A stretch of 48,127 nucleotides of DNA from an uncultured Roseobacter sp. (GCA_913054455.1 CAJXIL010000010.1:1-48127); one strand, 5' to 3'; counted from the stretch's first letter, positions 18,569-28,912 are shown. Made by a program: numbers and translations. Notes: generated by a model not told the origin, from the sequence alone.

Positions 18569-20077
18569 ATGTTATCGAGACGCTTTTTCATTTCCGCCGC
18601 AGCAGCGGCTCTGGCCGCCCCAGCGGCGCTGGCCAATGCGCCAAAGACCTCATTGCGCCCACTGGGTCGTGCGGCTACCGGGCTTGGGGCTCAGGCGGGG
18701 GCGACACCGGTCAATCCCACGCGGAGCCTAAAGGCGCTTTTGGCGCGTTCCGGGCTTTCCGGTCAGGTCGCCTGTGCAGTGGCTGAGGTCAAAACCGGCC
18801 AGGAGCTGGAATCCCATGCGGGCGAAGACGCCCTGCCACCTGCCAGCGTCGCAAAGGCGCTGACGGCGCTTTATGCGCTGGACAGCCTGGGGGCAAACTA
18901 CAGATTCACCACGGGGGTTCTTGCGGCTGGAACGGTTTCCGGCGGAGTGCTGAAGGGGGATCTGATCCTCGCAGGTGGTGGCGATCCTATGTTGAACACC
19001 GATCATCTGGCTCAGCTGGCTGCGGCGCTGAAAAAGGCCGGGATCCGTGAGGTTCGGGGCGCCTTTAAGGTCTGGGATGGAGCGCTGCCACGGGTGCAGA
19101 CAATCGATAAGGGACAACCCGATCATGTGGGCTACAGCCCGGCAGTGGCTGGGATTGCCCTGAATTTTAATCGGGTGCATTTTGAATGGAAGCGGGCTGG
19201 GAATAGTTGGAGCATCAACATGGATGCTCGCACCACGAAATACCGCCCCGAAGTCAGCATGGCACGGATGAAAGTCGCCAATCGCGCCCTGCCAGTCTAT
19301 ACCTATGCGGATCGCAATGGGACCGACAGTTGGACTGTGGCCTCCCAGGCGCTGGGCAAGGGCGGATCGCGCTGGCTGCCGGTGCGTCGTCCAGCAGACT
19401 ATGCTGGCGATGTGTTTCGCACCATGGCACGGGCTCATGGGATCAAGCTTAAGGCGGCCAAACGGATTTCTTCGCTACCTACCGCCACTGTGATCGCTCA
19501 ACATCACAGCCCGCCCCTGGATATGATGCTCAAGGCAATGTTGAAGTTCTCCAACAATCTGATGGCGGAGATGATCGGCATGACCGCCACGGCGAAACGT
19601 GGCAAGCGCCCTAAGGGGCTCAAAGAGTCTGCTGCCGAAATGTCGCGCTGGGTTCGGATCAAATATGGGGTCAATTCGGTCAAAATGGTCGATCACTCAG
19701 GCCTGGGAGAGGCCTCTCGCGTGGCGCCGCACGCAATGCTCAAGGTCCTGGTGGCCGCCTATAAGGCGGGCAGCCTCAAGCCTTTGCTCAAGAGTTTTCC
19801 GATGCGCGACGCCAATGGCCGGGTGCTGAAGAACCATCCCATCAAGGTGGCGGCCAAAACCGGCACCCTGAACTTTGTGTCTGGGCTCGGTGGCTTCCTG
19901 ACCACCTCCAGTGGCACTGTTTTGGCCTTTACCATCTTTGCCGCCGATACCAAGGCCCGCGCGCGTATCAGCCGGGCAGAACGTGAACGCCCCGAGGGCG
20001 CACGCAGTTGGAACAAGAGGGCAAAACGGTTGCAGCAGCAGCTGATCGAACGCTGGGGGCAAAGTTACGGCACCTAG
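18569..20077 (+). CDS. dacB: D-alanyl-D-alanine carboxypeptidase/endopeptidase (PBP4-type)
   Basis: SVAK, SNN and KTGT penicillin-binding motifs; exported N-terminus MLSRRFFISAAAAALAAPAALA. Confidence 0.92.
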   Translation: MLSRRFFISAAAAALAAPAALANAPKTSLRPLGRAATGLGAQAGATPVNPTRSLKALLARSGLSGQVACAVAEVKTGQELESHAGEDALPPASVAKALTALYALDSLGANYRFTTGVLAAGTVSGGVLKGDLILAGGGDPMLNTDHLAQLAAALKKAGIREVRGAFKVWDGALPRVQTIDKGQPDHVGYSPAVAGIALNFNRVHFEWKRAGNSWSINMDARTTKYRPEVSMARMKVANRALPVYTYADRNGTDSWTVASQALGKGGSRWLPVRRPADYAGDVFRTMARAHGIKLKAAKRISSLPTATVIAQHHSPPLDMMLKAMLKFSNNLMAEMIGMTATAKRGKRPKGLKESAAEMSRWVRIKYGVNSVKMVDHSGLGEASRVAPHAMLKVLVAAYKAGSLKPLLKSFPMRDANGRVLKNHPIKVAAKTGTLNFVSGLGGFLTTSSGTVLAFTIFAADTKARARISRAERERPEGARSWNKRAKRLQQQLIERWGQSYGT

Positions 20078-20126
20078 CGCCCCGCCTCAAATGAAGTTTG
20101 AGACAGGGCGCGGGCTACTGCCGGGC

Positions 20127-22178
20127 CTATGGTGCGGGCTTCACATCGACAAATGTCTCGTGATAGCAGGCGCCATCCTCGATATCGGTCCGGATATCCG
20201 CGGGGATCAGCGCATTGACGGTGAACCCCGTCTGCGAGCTGCCACGCCAGGTGCCCTTTGGGGAATAGAGCACGCCGGGGCGGGTGGCCGTGGTGATCTT
20301 CAATTGTAAAGTGACTGCGCCACGCGCATTCCACACCGAGACAATCGCACCATCCGGCAGACCCCGTTCGTGGGCATCTCTAGGATGCATCTCCAGAATT
20401 TCCGGCCCGGTTGAGGCTGGATCACTGCCAAATGTGGCGTTGGTCCGTTTGGAGGAGCTGGGGGTGATCAACGTCAAAGGCAGATTCTGCGGCGCCGGGT
20501 CATAGCGGGGTACGCCAAAGCCATAGCGTGCCTCATAATCCGCGCTGAACAGCTCAATCTTGCCCGAGCGTGTGGCAGGGGCGACGTTCTTGCACATCAC
20601 CAGCGGTTCGCCATCTGACGCCATCATCTCGATGGCGCCATCCAGCGGGATCTGGCTGGGGCGTTTTCCCTGTAGCTGTGGGTGTGTTTCGTCGATGGCC
20701 TCATCCATCAGCTGGGTATCGCTGGCTTGAAACAGCGGATCCGTATAGCCAAAGCGTGCGGCAAGGCGGCGGAAGATCTCAGTATTGGGCAGGCTTTCGC
20801 CAACACAAGGGATCACCGGGGCCGCACGTTGCAGGTAGTTCTGACCGTAGGCGCCGTAAATATCGTCGAACTCAAAATGTGAGGCTGCCGGGAGAATCAC
20901 GTCGCAATAGGCCATGCTGTCGGTCATCACCACGTCACAGCCCGCAATGAATAGATCCTCCCGCATCAGTGCCCGCATCAGATTGGCCTGATCGGGGTGC
21001 GTCGCCACCGGGTTGTGGTTGTAGATCATCGTGGCCTTGATCGGGGTCTCCAGGTCGTCATCCTGCAGGATATTGGCCAGGTCCACGATGTTAAAGGTCC
21101 GGGTGCCGGGTTTGATCAGGTGATTGCCATGCAGGCGTGCCTGGGTCTTAGGGGTGGCACCGCCGGATTTTGCCATGACACCTGCGCCCAGACGCCCGTG
21201 GTGGCCCAAAAGCGCTGGCAACGCCATGCCTGCCCGCAGTGCGGACCCACCAGAGCGGCCACGTTCAATCCCGTTGCCAAAGGCGCAGGCCATGTTCTTG
21301 GCGGCGACGATCACCTCGGCGAGGGCGTGAAAGTCTTCGGCGTTGATTCCGCAGGTTTCAACGACCTGATCCAATGTGTAGTGCCGCGCCTGCGCCATAT
21401 AGGGATCAAAGCCGTCGACCCATTGCGCGATAAAAGCCTCATCCAGCGCGCCGCGCCGCTCAAGCTCAGCCGCCAATCCCATGGCCAGGACCACATCGGT
21501 GCCGGGCTTGATTTGCAGATACATGTCGCATTGTTCGGCGATTTTGATCCGCTTGGGGTCGATCACCACCAGTTTGCCGCCTCGCGCCCGCAGTTTTTTC
21601 AGCAGTGGTGCCAGGTGCAGGTTGGAGACGGTGACATTGTTGCCCCAGACCAGCACCAGATCGGACTGCTCAATCTGCACCGGAGGCATGCCGGGTGCGG
21701 CGCCAAACAGGCTGGCATAGGCCCCCCCGCGCACCCCCCCGCACAGCGGGCCACGGTTGAGCAGGCTGGCGCCCATCTGGTAAAAGAACCGCCGATCCAT
21801 CGAGCCACCCGCCAGCTCGCCATGGGGGCCTGCATAGTTGAAGGGCAGCACGGATTGGGGGCCGTGGGCCTCAATCGCCTGGGTGAACCCCGCATGCACG
21901 ATATCCAGCGCCGCCTCCCAACTGATCCGCTCAAATTGGCCAGAGCCACGGGGGCCAACACGTTTCAGCGGATGGGTGAGGCGGGCTGTCCCATGCACAA
22001 ATTCCGGATAGTAGCGGGCCACCTTGTTGCAGATCACATTGGCCGTGTAGGGATTAGCAATAGACCCCTTAACCGACACAACTGTGTCGCCCTGCACTTG
22101 GACGCTGAGGCTACAGGTGTCGGGGCAGTCCAGCGGGCAGACTGAGGGTAGGGTTGAAATGTCGAGGGGCTGGTTCAT
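20127..22178 (-). CDS. Molybdopterin-dependent oxidoreductase with N-terminal [4Fe-4S] motif
   Basis: CPLDCPDTC...C cluster motif, LCGG putative Mo-ligand region, VWGNNVTVSN, C-terminal molydop-binding domain; start ATG at 22176-22178. Confidence 0.87.
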   Translation of the reverse strand: MNQPLDISTLPSVCPLDCPDTCSLSVQVQGDTVVSVKGSIANPYTANVICNKVARYYPEFVHGTARLTHPLKRVGPRGSGQFERISWEAALDIVHAGFTQAIEAHGPQSVLPFNYAGPHGELAGGSMDRRFFYQMGASLLNRGPLCGGVRGGAYASLFGAAPGMPPVQIEQSDLVLVWGNNVTVSNLHLAPLLKKLRARGGKLVVIDPKRIKIAEQCDMYLQIKPGTDVVLAMGLAAELERRGALDEAFIAQWVDGFDPYMAQARHYTLDQVVETCGINAEDFHALAEVIVAAKNMACAFGNGIERGRSGGSALRAGMALPALLGHHGRLGAGVMAKSGGATPKTQARLHGNHLIKPGTRTFNIVDLANILQDDDLETPIKATMIYNHNPVATHPDQANLMRALMREDLFIAGCDVVMTDSMAYCDVILPAASHFEFDDIYGAYGQNYLQRAAPVIPCVGESLPNTEIFRRLAARFGYTDPLFQASDTQLMDEAIDETHPQLQGKRPSQIPLDGAIEMMASDGEPLVMCKNVAPATRSGKIELFSADYEARYGFGVPRYDPAPQNLPLTLITPSSSKRTNATFGSDPASTGPEILEMHPRDAHERGLPDGAIVSVWNARGAVTLQLKITTATRPGVLYSPKGTWRGSSQTGFTVNALIPADIRTDIEDGACYHETFVDVKPAP

Positions 22179-22385
22179 GATCTGGCTCCAAAGGCGATAT
22201 TGGCACCATTCTAGCGATAAACTGGCCCTGTGATTAAGCTCCAAAAACGCGTAAAATGAGCAGACCAATTTTGGCCTCTCTTTTGATCTGCCCGATGGCT
22301 TGGTCCGGGCACAGGCGCACTGGAGAGCCAGTCGCAGAGTTGCCCCAACAACTGGTTTGAGACAGACGAAAGCAGGCGAGGTCTA

Positions 22386-22808
22386 TTAGACCATATGACG
22401 GGCACGGGCGCCGCGCTCAATGGCGGCAGCGTGCAGACGGTCGATGTTGAGCTCGTAGCGCACCTCCGCGAGGAACTCGAGCTCGGTCTCGGCCAGTTTG
22501 CCATCGGCGGCCGCCACATCGCAGGCCAGAGCATAGGCCGTTTCATACAGGCGCTCTGGCAGGTCATCGCGGATCAGGCCAAACAGAGCTTCCAGCCCAT
22601 CTTCCTGCTCAAACAGGTCCAGCACCGTGTTGGAAATTCGCGTCATGCGGTCGATGTCGTAATCGGCAAAGACCGGCAGCATGTTGACGGCGGATTGGAT
22701 CTTAATCAGTTCGGCAGTACGGATGTTTTCGTCCGAGGCAGAGACGGCCACCATCAGGGCCACGAGGCAGTCCTGCTGGGACATGGATTGGGCGTTTTGC
22801 TCGGGCAT
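22386..22808 (-). CDS. TerB-like (tellurite resistance) family protein
   Basis: VALMVAVSASDENIRTAELIKIQ...ALACDVAAADGKLAETELEFL repeats typical of TerB-like proteins. Confidence 0.78.
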   Translation of the reverse strand: MPEQNAQSMSQQDCLVALMVAVSASDENIRTAELIKIQSAVNMLPVFADYDIDRMTRISNTVLDLFEQEDGLEALFGLIRDDLPERLYETAYALACDVAAADGKLAETELEFLAEVRYELNIDRLHAAAIERGARARHMV

Positions 22809-22952
22809 GGGAGATCCTTTTTGCGCGATATTTCAAGCCCAAGGATAGGCGCGGCCAGGGGCAGGTTCAACTGCTGCCTCTGGCCCATTGAGATGAAACT
22901 GGTGCAAAACCGGCGGGAAACGGCCAGATCTCATGTGGTTTTAGCTCTGGGC

Positions 22953-23447
22953 CTATGATGTGGCAGAAAACCGATAGGTGATCTGCTCGAAACTGGCCTC
23001 GGCAAACCCATAGGCAAAGCGCAAGCCCTCTGGGCCGGCCTGAGTGTCATGCTCGGCATTGGCGGGCACATAGATGGCGACGCCGGGGCGCATCTCATGA
23101 GGCGTGCCATCAATGGTAACGATGCCAGAGCCTTCGAGACCAAAATAGAATTCTGCTGGATCGTGACGATGGGGCAGCAGGCGGCCATGGGGTTCGAATT
23201 CGGCAATGCCCAAAACCATGTCGCGGGATTTTTCAGAACAGCTGTTGATCAGGGTGCGCCAGCGGACCTCGCCAAAGGCGGCATCGGTGCCGCCGGACAG
23301 AGGGGCCTGTGCGGCGTCCACCACCAGCAGGGTGTCCTGCGGAGCATGGGGCAGATTGGAGGCCTGATGCAGCTGTTCGGTTTCGCTGAAATCAGTGGCC
23401 AGGGTGGTGATATCGGTCGCAATATCCTGCGCGATTTCCTGGTGCAT
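22953..23447 (-). CDS. dddW: Cupin protein, candidate DMSP lyase DddW
   Basis: G-RLLP-HRHDPAEFYFGLEG (HxHx3Ex6G) and VPANAEHDT second cupin motif; divergent from an adjacent LysR gene; spacing H93/H95/E99/H133. Confidence 0.6.
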   Translation of the reverse strand: MHQEIAQDIATDITTLATDFSETEQLHQASNLPHAPQDTLLVVDAAQAPLSGGTDAAFGEVRWRTLINSCSEKSRDMVLGIAEFEPHGRLLPHRHDPAEFYFGLEGSGIVTIDGTPHEMRPGVAIYVPANAEHDTQAGPEGLRFAYGFAEASFEQITYRFSATS

Positions 23448-23576
23448 CTTCTGGGGCCTCCTTGAGGTTCGTGTGAGTGGAGCTAAGCACGCGGGTGTTG
23501 CCCTCAAATAAGGGGCTTTTTGTGTTTCACTCAATGCGCTAAAGCTGCAATGTAATATACGATGAGGTTATGTTAG

Positions 23577-24470
23577 ATGGAGCGTCTTCCGAGCTTTTCA
23601 GGGCTAACAGCCTTCTATGCCGCAGCGCGCCATGGGACACTGACAGCTGCGGCAGAAGAGCTGAATGTCTCGCAACCGGCAGTCTCACGTCGGATCGCGA
23701 CTCTCGAGGCGGATCTGGGCTGTGATCTCTTTGATCGAAACCATAAGCCAGCCCGCATCACACACGCAGGAAAAGAGCTGCTACAGGCGCTGCACAGTGG
23801 GTTTGGCCAGATCGAAGATGCGGTTTCCCAAATCAGAAAAGCAGCAGAAACTCGGGTTGTGACGGTAACGGCCCCCTCTGGATTTGTTGGTTTCTGGCTG
23901 ATTCCGCGCCTCGGAGAACTAGAGCAAACCTTTCCCGAGGTTACGATTCGTATCATAAGCCAGGAGTATGGAGAGGCCGTGCGCCCTGGTGACCTGACTG
24001 TCCGTTTTGGTGTGCCTGGTACCAGTGGCGAGCCAGAAGCGCGCCTGCTGAGCGATGAGGTCTATGCAGCGGCCAGCCCATTGTATCTGGCGCGTCTTGG
24101 CATGACGCCACAGGGCTATGATTTCGCCCGCATGACATTTCTGACCATGGAAGCAGCCCGCAGTCAGTGGCATGACTGGCCCAGCTGGTTCAAATCTGCG
24201 GGTCAGGGAATGCCACAGGGCGCGCGGGTCCTGGACTTCAACTCATACGCCATGTTGGTGAATGCCGGGCTGGCGGGGCAGGGGGTCTTTTTGGCATGGG
24301 GCGGGATTTTGGACAGTTTCATCGAGACTGGCGCCTTGCTGCGATTGCAGGCCCCGACCACCACATCGGCGCGCGGTTATTTTGCCGGGCTGCGGGATGG
24401 AGCTGCTGCGCGGCAGGATGTGCGGCGAATTCTGGACTGGATAGTGGAAAAGGCGCATTTTCCCGGTTGA
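23577..24470 (+). CDS. LysR-family transcriptional regulator
   Basis: LTAFYAAARHGTLTAAAEELNVSQPAVSRRIATLEADLGCDLFDR HTH; 297 aa. Confidence 0.92.
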   Translation: MERLPSFSGLTAFYAAARHGTLTAAAEELNVSQPAVSRRIATLEADLGCDLFDRNHKPARITHAGKELLQALHSGFGQIEDAVSQIRKAAETRVVTVTAPSGFVGFWLIPRLGELEQTFPEVTIRIISQEYGEAVRPGDLTVRFGVPGTSGEPEARLLSDEVYAAASPLYLARLGMTPQGYDFARMTFLTMEAARSQWHDWPSWFKSAGQGMPQGARVLDFNSYAMLVNAGLAGQGVFLAWGGILDSFIETGALLRLQAPTTTSARGYFAGLRDGAAARQDVRRILDWIVEKAHFPG

Positions 24471-24597
24471 AACCTCTGTGCGGGGGGGCTCTGTTCATTG
24501 ACTCATGCTGCATCTGCACCATAGACCGGGCCGACCGGCTGCATGGGGCAGCGGGACAGGACTATGCGGCCATAGGGGCCGCTGATGGAGAACTGCA

Positions 24598-26232
24598 ATG
24601 TCTGATTTGCGCGACACCGCTCTCAAGAGCAAAGCTTGGCCGTTTGAAGAAGCCCGTCGGGTGCTCAAACGTTATGCCAAGGGCGCGCCGGAGAAGGGCT
24701 ATGTCTTGTTCGAAACCGGCTATGGTCCTTCGGGTCTGCCGCATATCGGCACCTTTGGCGAGGTGGCCCGCACCACCATGATCAAAAACGCCTTTGAGGT
24801 GATCAGCGACATCCCAACCAAACTCATCTGTTTTTCTGATGATCTGGATGGGATGCGCAAGGTCCCCGGCAATGTGCCAGATGCGGACAGCCTGACGCCA
24901 CATCTGCAAAAACCGCTGACCTCGGTGCCGGATCCCTTTGGCACCCACGAGAGCTTTGGCCATCACAACAACGCCATGCTGCGCCGGTTCCTCGATACCT
25001 TTGGCTTTGAGTATGATTTCTATTCGGCCAAGGAATTCTATGAGAGCGGCGCGTTTGACGAGGTGCTGAAACGCGCCGTCGATAAATACGATGATGTCAT
25101 GGCGATCATGTTGAAGTCTCTGCGCGAAGAGCGCCGCCAGACCTATTCGATCTTTTTGCCGATCCACCCGGAAACCGGCCGCGTGCTCTATGTGCCGATG
25201 AAAAAGGTCTGCGCTGAAACCTATACGGTGACCTTTGACGATGAGGACGGCAAGGAATGGACCCTACCGGTCACCGGCGGCAATGTGAAGCTGCAGTGGA
25301 AGCCGGACTTTGGCGCACGTTGGGCGGCGCTGGGCGTCGATTTTGAAATGTACGGCAAGGACCACAGCACCAATACACCGATCTATGATGGCATCTGCCG
25401 GGTGCTGGGCCACCGGGCGCCGGAGCATTTCACCTATGAATTGTTCCTGGATGCCAATGGGCAGAAGATCTCCAAAACCTCTGGCAATGGGATTTCGATT
25501 GACGAGTGGCTGACCTATGCCAGCGCCGAGAGCCTGTCCTATTTCATGTATCAAAAGCCCAAGACCGCCAAGCGGATGCACTTTGACGTGATCCCCAAAG
25601 CGGTGGATGAGTACCATCAACAGCTGCGGGCCTATGCGACCCAGGACCAGAAGGCGCAGCTGAACAATCCGGTTTGGCATATCCATGCAGGCGATGTGCC
25701 GCAGTCGGATATGGTGGTGCCGTTCTCGATGTTGTTGAACCTGGCCTCTGCCTCCAGCGCCGAGGACAAGGAGACCATGTGGGGCTTTATCAATAAATAT
25801 GCTCCTGATGCGACGCCAGAAAGCAATCCAACCATGGATCAGGCTGCGGGATTTGCAGTGGCCTATTTCAACGACAAGGTAAAACCCACCAAGGTCTTCC
25901 GCGCGCCCAGTGGCCAAGAGCGTCTGGCCCTGCAGGACCTGGCGGATGCGTTGAAATCAGCGGAGGCGGCCCTGGCGGCGATTGCCAAGAAAAACGAAAT
26001 CCTCGGCAAGGAGGATCCTCTGCCCGAAGCAGATTTGGCCGATGAGGAATTCTTGCAATCTGTGGTCTTTGCCATTGGCAAGATCCATGGGTTTGAGCCC
26101 CTGCGGGATTGGTTCACTGCCATCTACGAGGTGCTGTTGGGCGCCTCGCAGGGCCCCCGTTTTGGTGGCTTTATCGCGCTGTATGGCGTGAGCGAGACCA
26201 TTGACCTGATCGAGAAAGCTCTGGCGGACTGA
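24598..26232 (+). CDS. lysS: Lysine--tRNA ligase, class I
   Basis: [16 protein letters not shown] (HIGH) and KISKTSGNG (KMSKS) with class I LysRS architecture, 544 aa. Confidence 0.93.
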   Translation: MSDLRDTALKSKAWPFEEARRVLKRYAKGAPEKGYVLFETGYGPSGLPHIGTFGEVARTTMIKNAFEVISDIPTKLICFSDDLDGMRKVPGNVPDADSLTPHLQKPLTSVPDPFGTHESFGHHNNAMLRRFLDTFGFEYDFYSAKEFYESGAFDEVLKRAVDKYDDVMAIMLKSLREERRQTYSIFLPIHPETGRVLYVPMKKVCAETYTVTFDDEDGKEWTLPVTGGNVKLQWKPDFGARWAALGVDFEMYGKDHSTNTPIYDGICRVLGHRAPEHFTYELFLDANGQKISKTSGNGISIDEWLTYASAESLSYFMYQKPKTAKRMHFDVIPKAVDEYHQQLRAYATQDQKAQLNNPVWHIHAGDVPQSDMVVPFSMLLNLASASSAEDKETMWGFINKYAPDATPESNPTMDQAAGFAVAYFNDKVKPTKVFRAPSGQERLALQDLADALKSAEAALAAIAKKNEILGKEDPLPEADLADEEFLQSVVFAIGKIHGFEPLRDWFTAIYEVLLGASQGPRFGGFIALYGVSETIDLIEKALAD

Positions 26233-26260
26233 CCCTGAGCCCCTGCAGGTTTGAAGAATT

Positions 26261-26291
26261 GGGAGCGCCTTTTGGGCGCTCTCTCTTTTTG
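26261..26291 (+). terminator. Rho-independent terminator after lysS
   Basis: GAGCGCC-TTTTG-GGCGCTC-TCTCTTTTT. Confidence 0.8.
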
Positions 26292-26618
26292 CGTGAAGGC
26301 GTTTTTGGCTCAAGATCCCACCCAAGCAAAGCTTTGAAGGCCTGCCCCGCGCCTGATCTGAGGTCCTGGCAGGGGGCGGCATCTGCTTCCCAAGCAAAAT
26401 GGCCGTATCCCCGCCTTGGTGGCGGGGGCCCTCGGCGATTTGGCCCGGGGCAGCTGCCTATCCCTGCCGGGCGGTCCTCAGGCGAGGGACAGGCTCCGAA
26501 GCAAAGCCAAAATGGATGGGGGTACCGGGACGGCGCGCGCCTTGATTGCGTAGTTTTAAGTCCAGATCTCTAGCTCTTGGCGGCGCCGTGCATGGGCGCT
26601 GTTGGAAAGGGTTTTGGG

Positions 26619-28904
26619 ATGAACAAGGTGATTACTGCGGGTCTGGAATTGATGCCACCGGAGTTCGAGGCGGGGTTGGATGTCTGGTCAAGCGGCGATG
26701 GCACGCCTGGGTCGGACACATATGACGGCGCGGCCAATGCGGCTATTGTGGTGGCAGATGCTGATTTTGCCGGCTGTCTTGAGTTGCAGAAACTGCAGGC
26801 CACTCAAAAGCTGCGCTATATGGGGAAAACGCCGCTGTTGCCGGGCTGTTACTTGCAGGTAAAGGCGCGGATTAAGGCGGTAAGTGGTGCTTTGCCTACG
26901 GTGCGGATTGCGGGCTGGGCAGGCAATAGCAGTGAAGCCCATGTCGCAGGTGTGATCGAGGTCGGGAGCAGCACCACGCTGACCTCCTATGGGACGGTGG
27001 TTGAGGTCAGCGCCATTGTCGGCACCGGCAGTCGTACCGGCGTCGACATGCCCTGGGGGTTGGAGGCCACCTATGGTCACTTTGGACTGGATCTGATTGG
27101 CCCGAATGGCGGCGTGGTTCGTATTGACGACATCGAGGTCACCGATCTGACCAGCGCCTTCCTGCGCGATATGGTAAGCGTGGTGGACGTCACGGATTTT
27201 GGCGCCATCGGGGACGATGTCACGGATAACACCGCGGCCTTTGAGGCCGCGGATGCGGCTGCTGCAGGGCGACAGATTCTGGTGCCCGTTGGGCAGTATT
27301 TTTTGGCGCAGACGGTGTCGCTAGATCATCCGGTGTACTTCGAAGGCAGTTTGCGGATGCCGGTGGATAGAATGCTCTTGCTGCGCAAGAACTTTGACTT
27401 TCCGTCCTATGCGGCGGCCTTTGGCAATGAGGAGGAGGGGTTTAAGAAAGCCTTTCAGGCGCTGTTGAACTCATCAGATCATGATTCACTGGATCTGGCT
27501 GGGCGGATGGTGACGGTGACTGCGCCGATTGATATGCAGGCTGCGGTGCCCAACCGCAGCTCCTATTCGACCCGGCGTGTAATCCGAAATGGCCAACTTT
27601 CAGCCTCTGGTGGCGCGGCCTGGGATACGCAGGTATGGAGCGAACAGGCCACCTATGATCCCAATGATCCGCGCAAACTGAAGAGTGTCAATAACATCGC
27701 CAATATCCCCATTGGCGCGCTGGTCGAGGGGGCCGGTGTTGGGCGCGAAATCTATGTGCGCAGCAAAAACACAGGCGCGGGTGAGATCACCCTGAATGCG
27801 CCGCTCTATGATGCAGCAGGCACTCAGGTCTTTACCTTCAAGGATTTTAAATATCTGCTGGATTTCAGTGGCTTTAGCGCCCTGAGCAAGTTTGGCATGA
27901 CCGAGGTGGAAATCCAGTGCAACTCCCACTGCTCAGCGCTGCGCCTGCCCTCGGCAGGGACGGTGTTTAGTCTGGATCATTGCTTTATCTCGCGGCCCAA
28001 GGACCGTGGGATCACCTCAATCGGGTCGGGGTGTCAGGGCATTTTGGTAGACAATTGCCAGTTCCTATCCTCTGAGGAACCGGAGACTGTGCCAAACCGC
28101 AGCAGCGTCGGGATTAACGTCAACGCCAATGACGCGAAACTGCGCAACAACCGGGTGACCAAGTTTCGCCATTTTGCCCTGCTGGCGGGGGCGAATAACA
28201 CGATCACGGGCAACCACTTCTTCCAGGGGGACAGCATCGCGGGTGGCGTGCGCACGGCGGGGTTGATCATGGCCTCGACCTATTGTGCGAGCACCATTTC
28301 GGACAACTACGTTGACAACTGTTTTATCGAGTGGACGAACGAGCAGGATCCAACCCCGGATTTCTCCAACGGGTTTTCCTTTAGTGCGCTGTCGATCACC
28401 GACAATGTCTTTTTGTCCAGCGATGTGGCGCCCTGGTTTAGCTATGTGGTGATCAAACCCTATGGCACGGGGCATTTCCTGAATGGAGTAAGCATTTCGG
28501 GCAATAAGTTCCGCTCGATCAATGGGAATATCGACCGGGCTGATCGGGTCGACACCAGCTTTTCAGATCTGGACTTCAGCCGTTGCAAATCGGTGTTTTT
28601 TGAGGGGAATACGTTTCACGGGATCTCCACGGCGGTGGCCAGTCCGATGCGAATTCGTCACGAGCAGGCCACGGTCGCTACCAGTTGGACGGTATCTACC
28701 GATGGGGCAATGCCGTTTCAGGGGCGGGCGCGGGCGGTGGATGCGGTCGTCGCCATTGGCCCGATGCGAAATTCCAGCGGAACCTATCGCTACCCGCGCC
28801 CCTGGGTGCAGCTGGAACAGGGCAGCAACAAGAATGAGGTCCGTTTGAACTGGGGCGAAGCCCTGCGCGGAGAAGTGCAGGTGGTGGTGCGGGTCGATAA
28901 GTAG
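26619..28904 (+). CDS. Right-handed beta-helix / pectate-lyase-superfamily protein
   Basis: VVDVTDFGAIGDDVTDNTAAFEAADAAAAGRQILVPVGQYFLAQTV is the Pectate_lyase_3 signature; repeated N-x-hydrophobic turns (LRNNRVTK, ITGNHF, ISDNYVDN, ITDNVF, ISGNKF). Confidence 0.85.
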   Translation: MNKVITAGLELMPPEFEAGLDVWSSGDGTPGSDTYDGAANAAIVVADADFAGCLELQKLQATQKLRYMGKTPLLPGCYLQVKARIKAVSGALPTVRIAGWAGNSSEAHVAGVIEVGSSTTLTSYGTVVEVSAIVGTGSRTGVDMPWGLEATYGHFGLDLIGPNGGVVRIDDIEVTDLTSAFLRDMVSVVDVTDFGAIGDDVTDNTAAFEAADAAAAGRQILVPVGQYFLAQTVSLDHPVYFEGSLRMPVDRMLLLRKNFDFPSYAAAFGNEEEGFKKAFQALLNSSDHDSLDLAGRMVTVTAPIDMQAAVPNRSSYSTRRVIRNGQLSASGGAAWDTQVWSEQATYDPNDPRKLKSVNNIANIPIGALVEGAGVGREIYVRSKNTGAGEITLNAPLYDAAGTQVFTFKDFKYLLDFSGFSALSKFGMTEVEIQCNSHCSALRLPSAGTVFSLDHCFISRPKDRGITSIGSGCQGILVDNCQFLSSEEPETVPNRSSVGINVNANDAKLRNNRVTKFRHFALLAGANNTITGNHFFQGDSIAGGVRTAGLIMASTYCASTISDNYVDNCFIEWTNEQDPTPDFSNGFSFSALSITDNVFLSSDVAPWFSYVVIKPYGTGHFLNGVSISGNKFRSINGNIDRADRVDTSFSDLDFSRCKSVFFEGNTFHGISTAVASPMRIRHEQATVATSWTVSTDGAMPFQGRARAVDAVVAIGPMRNSSGTYRYPRPWVQLEQGSNKNEVRLNWGEALRGEVQVVVRVDK

Positions 28905-28912
28905 ACCCGCGG

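Noticed and set aside
20997-22145. 382-aa plus-strand ORF
   Set aside because: Lies entirely antisense to the well-supported molybdopterin oxidoreductase; composition rich in H/Q/G/R with no recognisable motif, typical mirror ORF in GC-rich DNA.
22380-22392. GGTCTA-T-TAGACC palindrome
   Set aside because: Overlaps the stop codon of the TerB-like gene; short enough to be chance and without promoter context.
25264-25917. 217-aa minus-strand ORF
   Set aside because: Antisense to lysS with no motif; mirror ORF.
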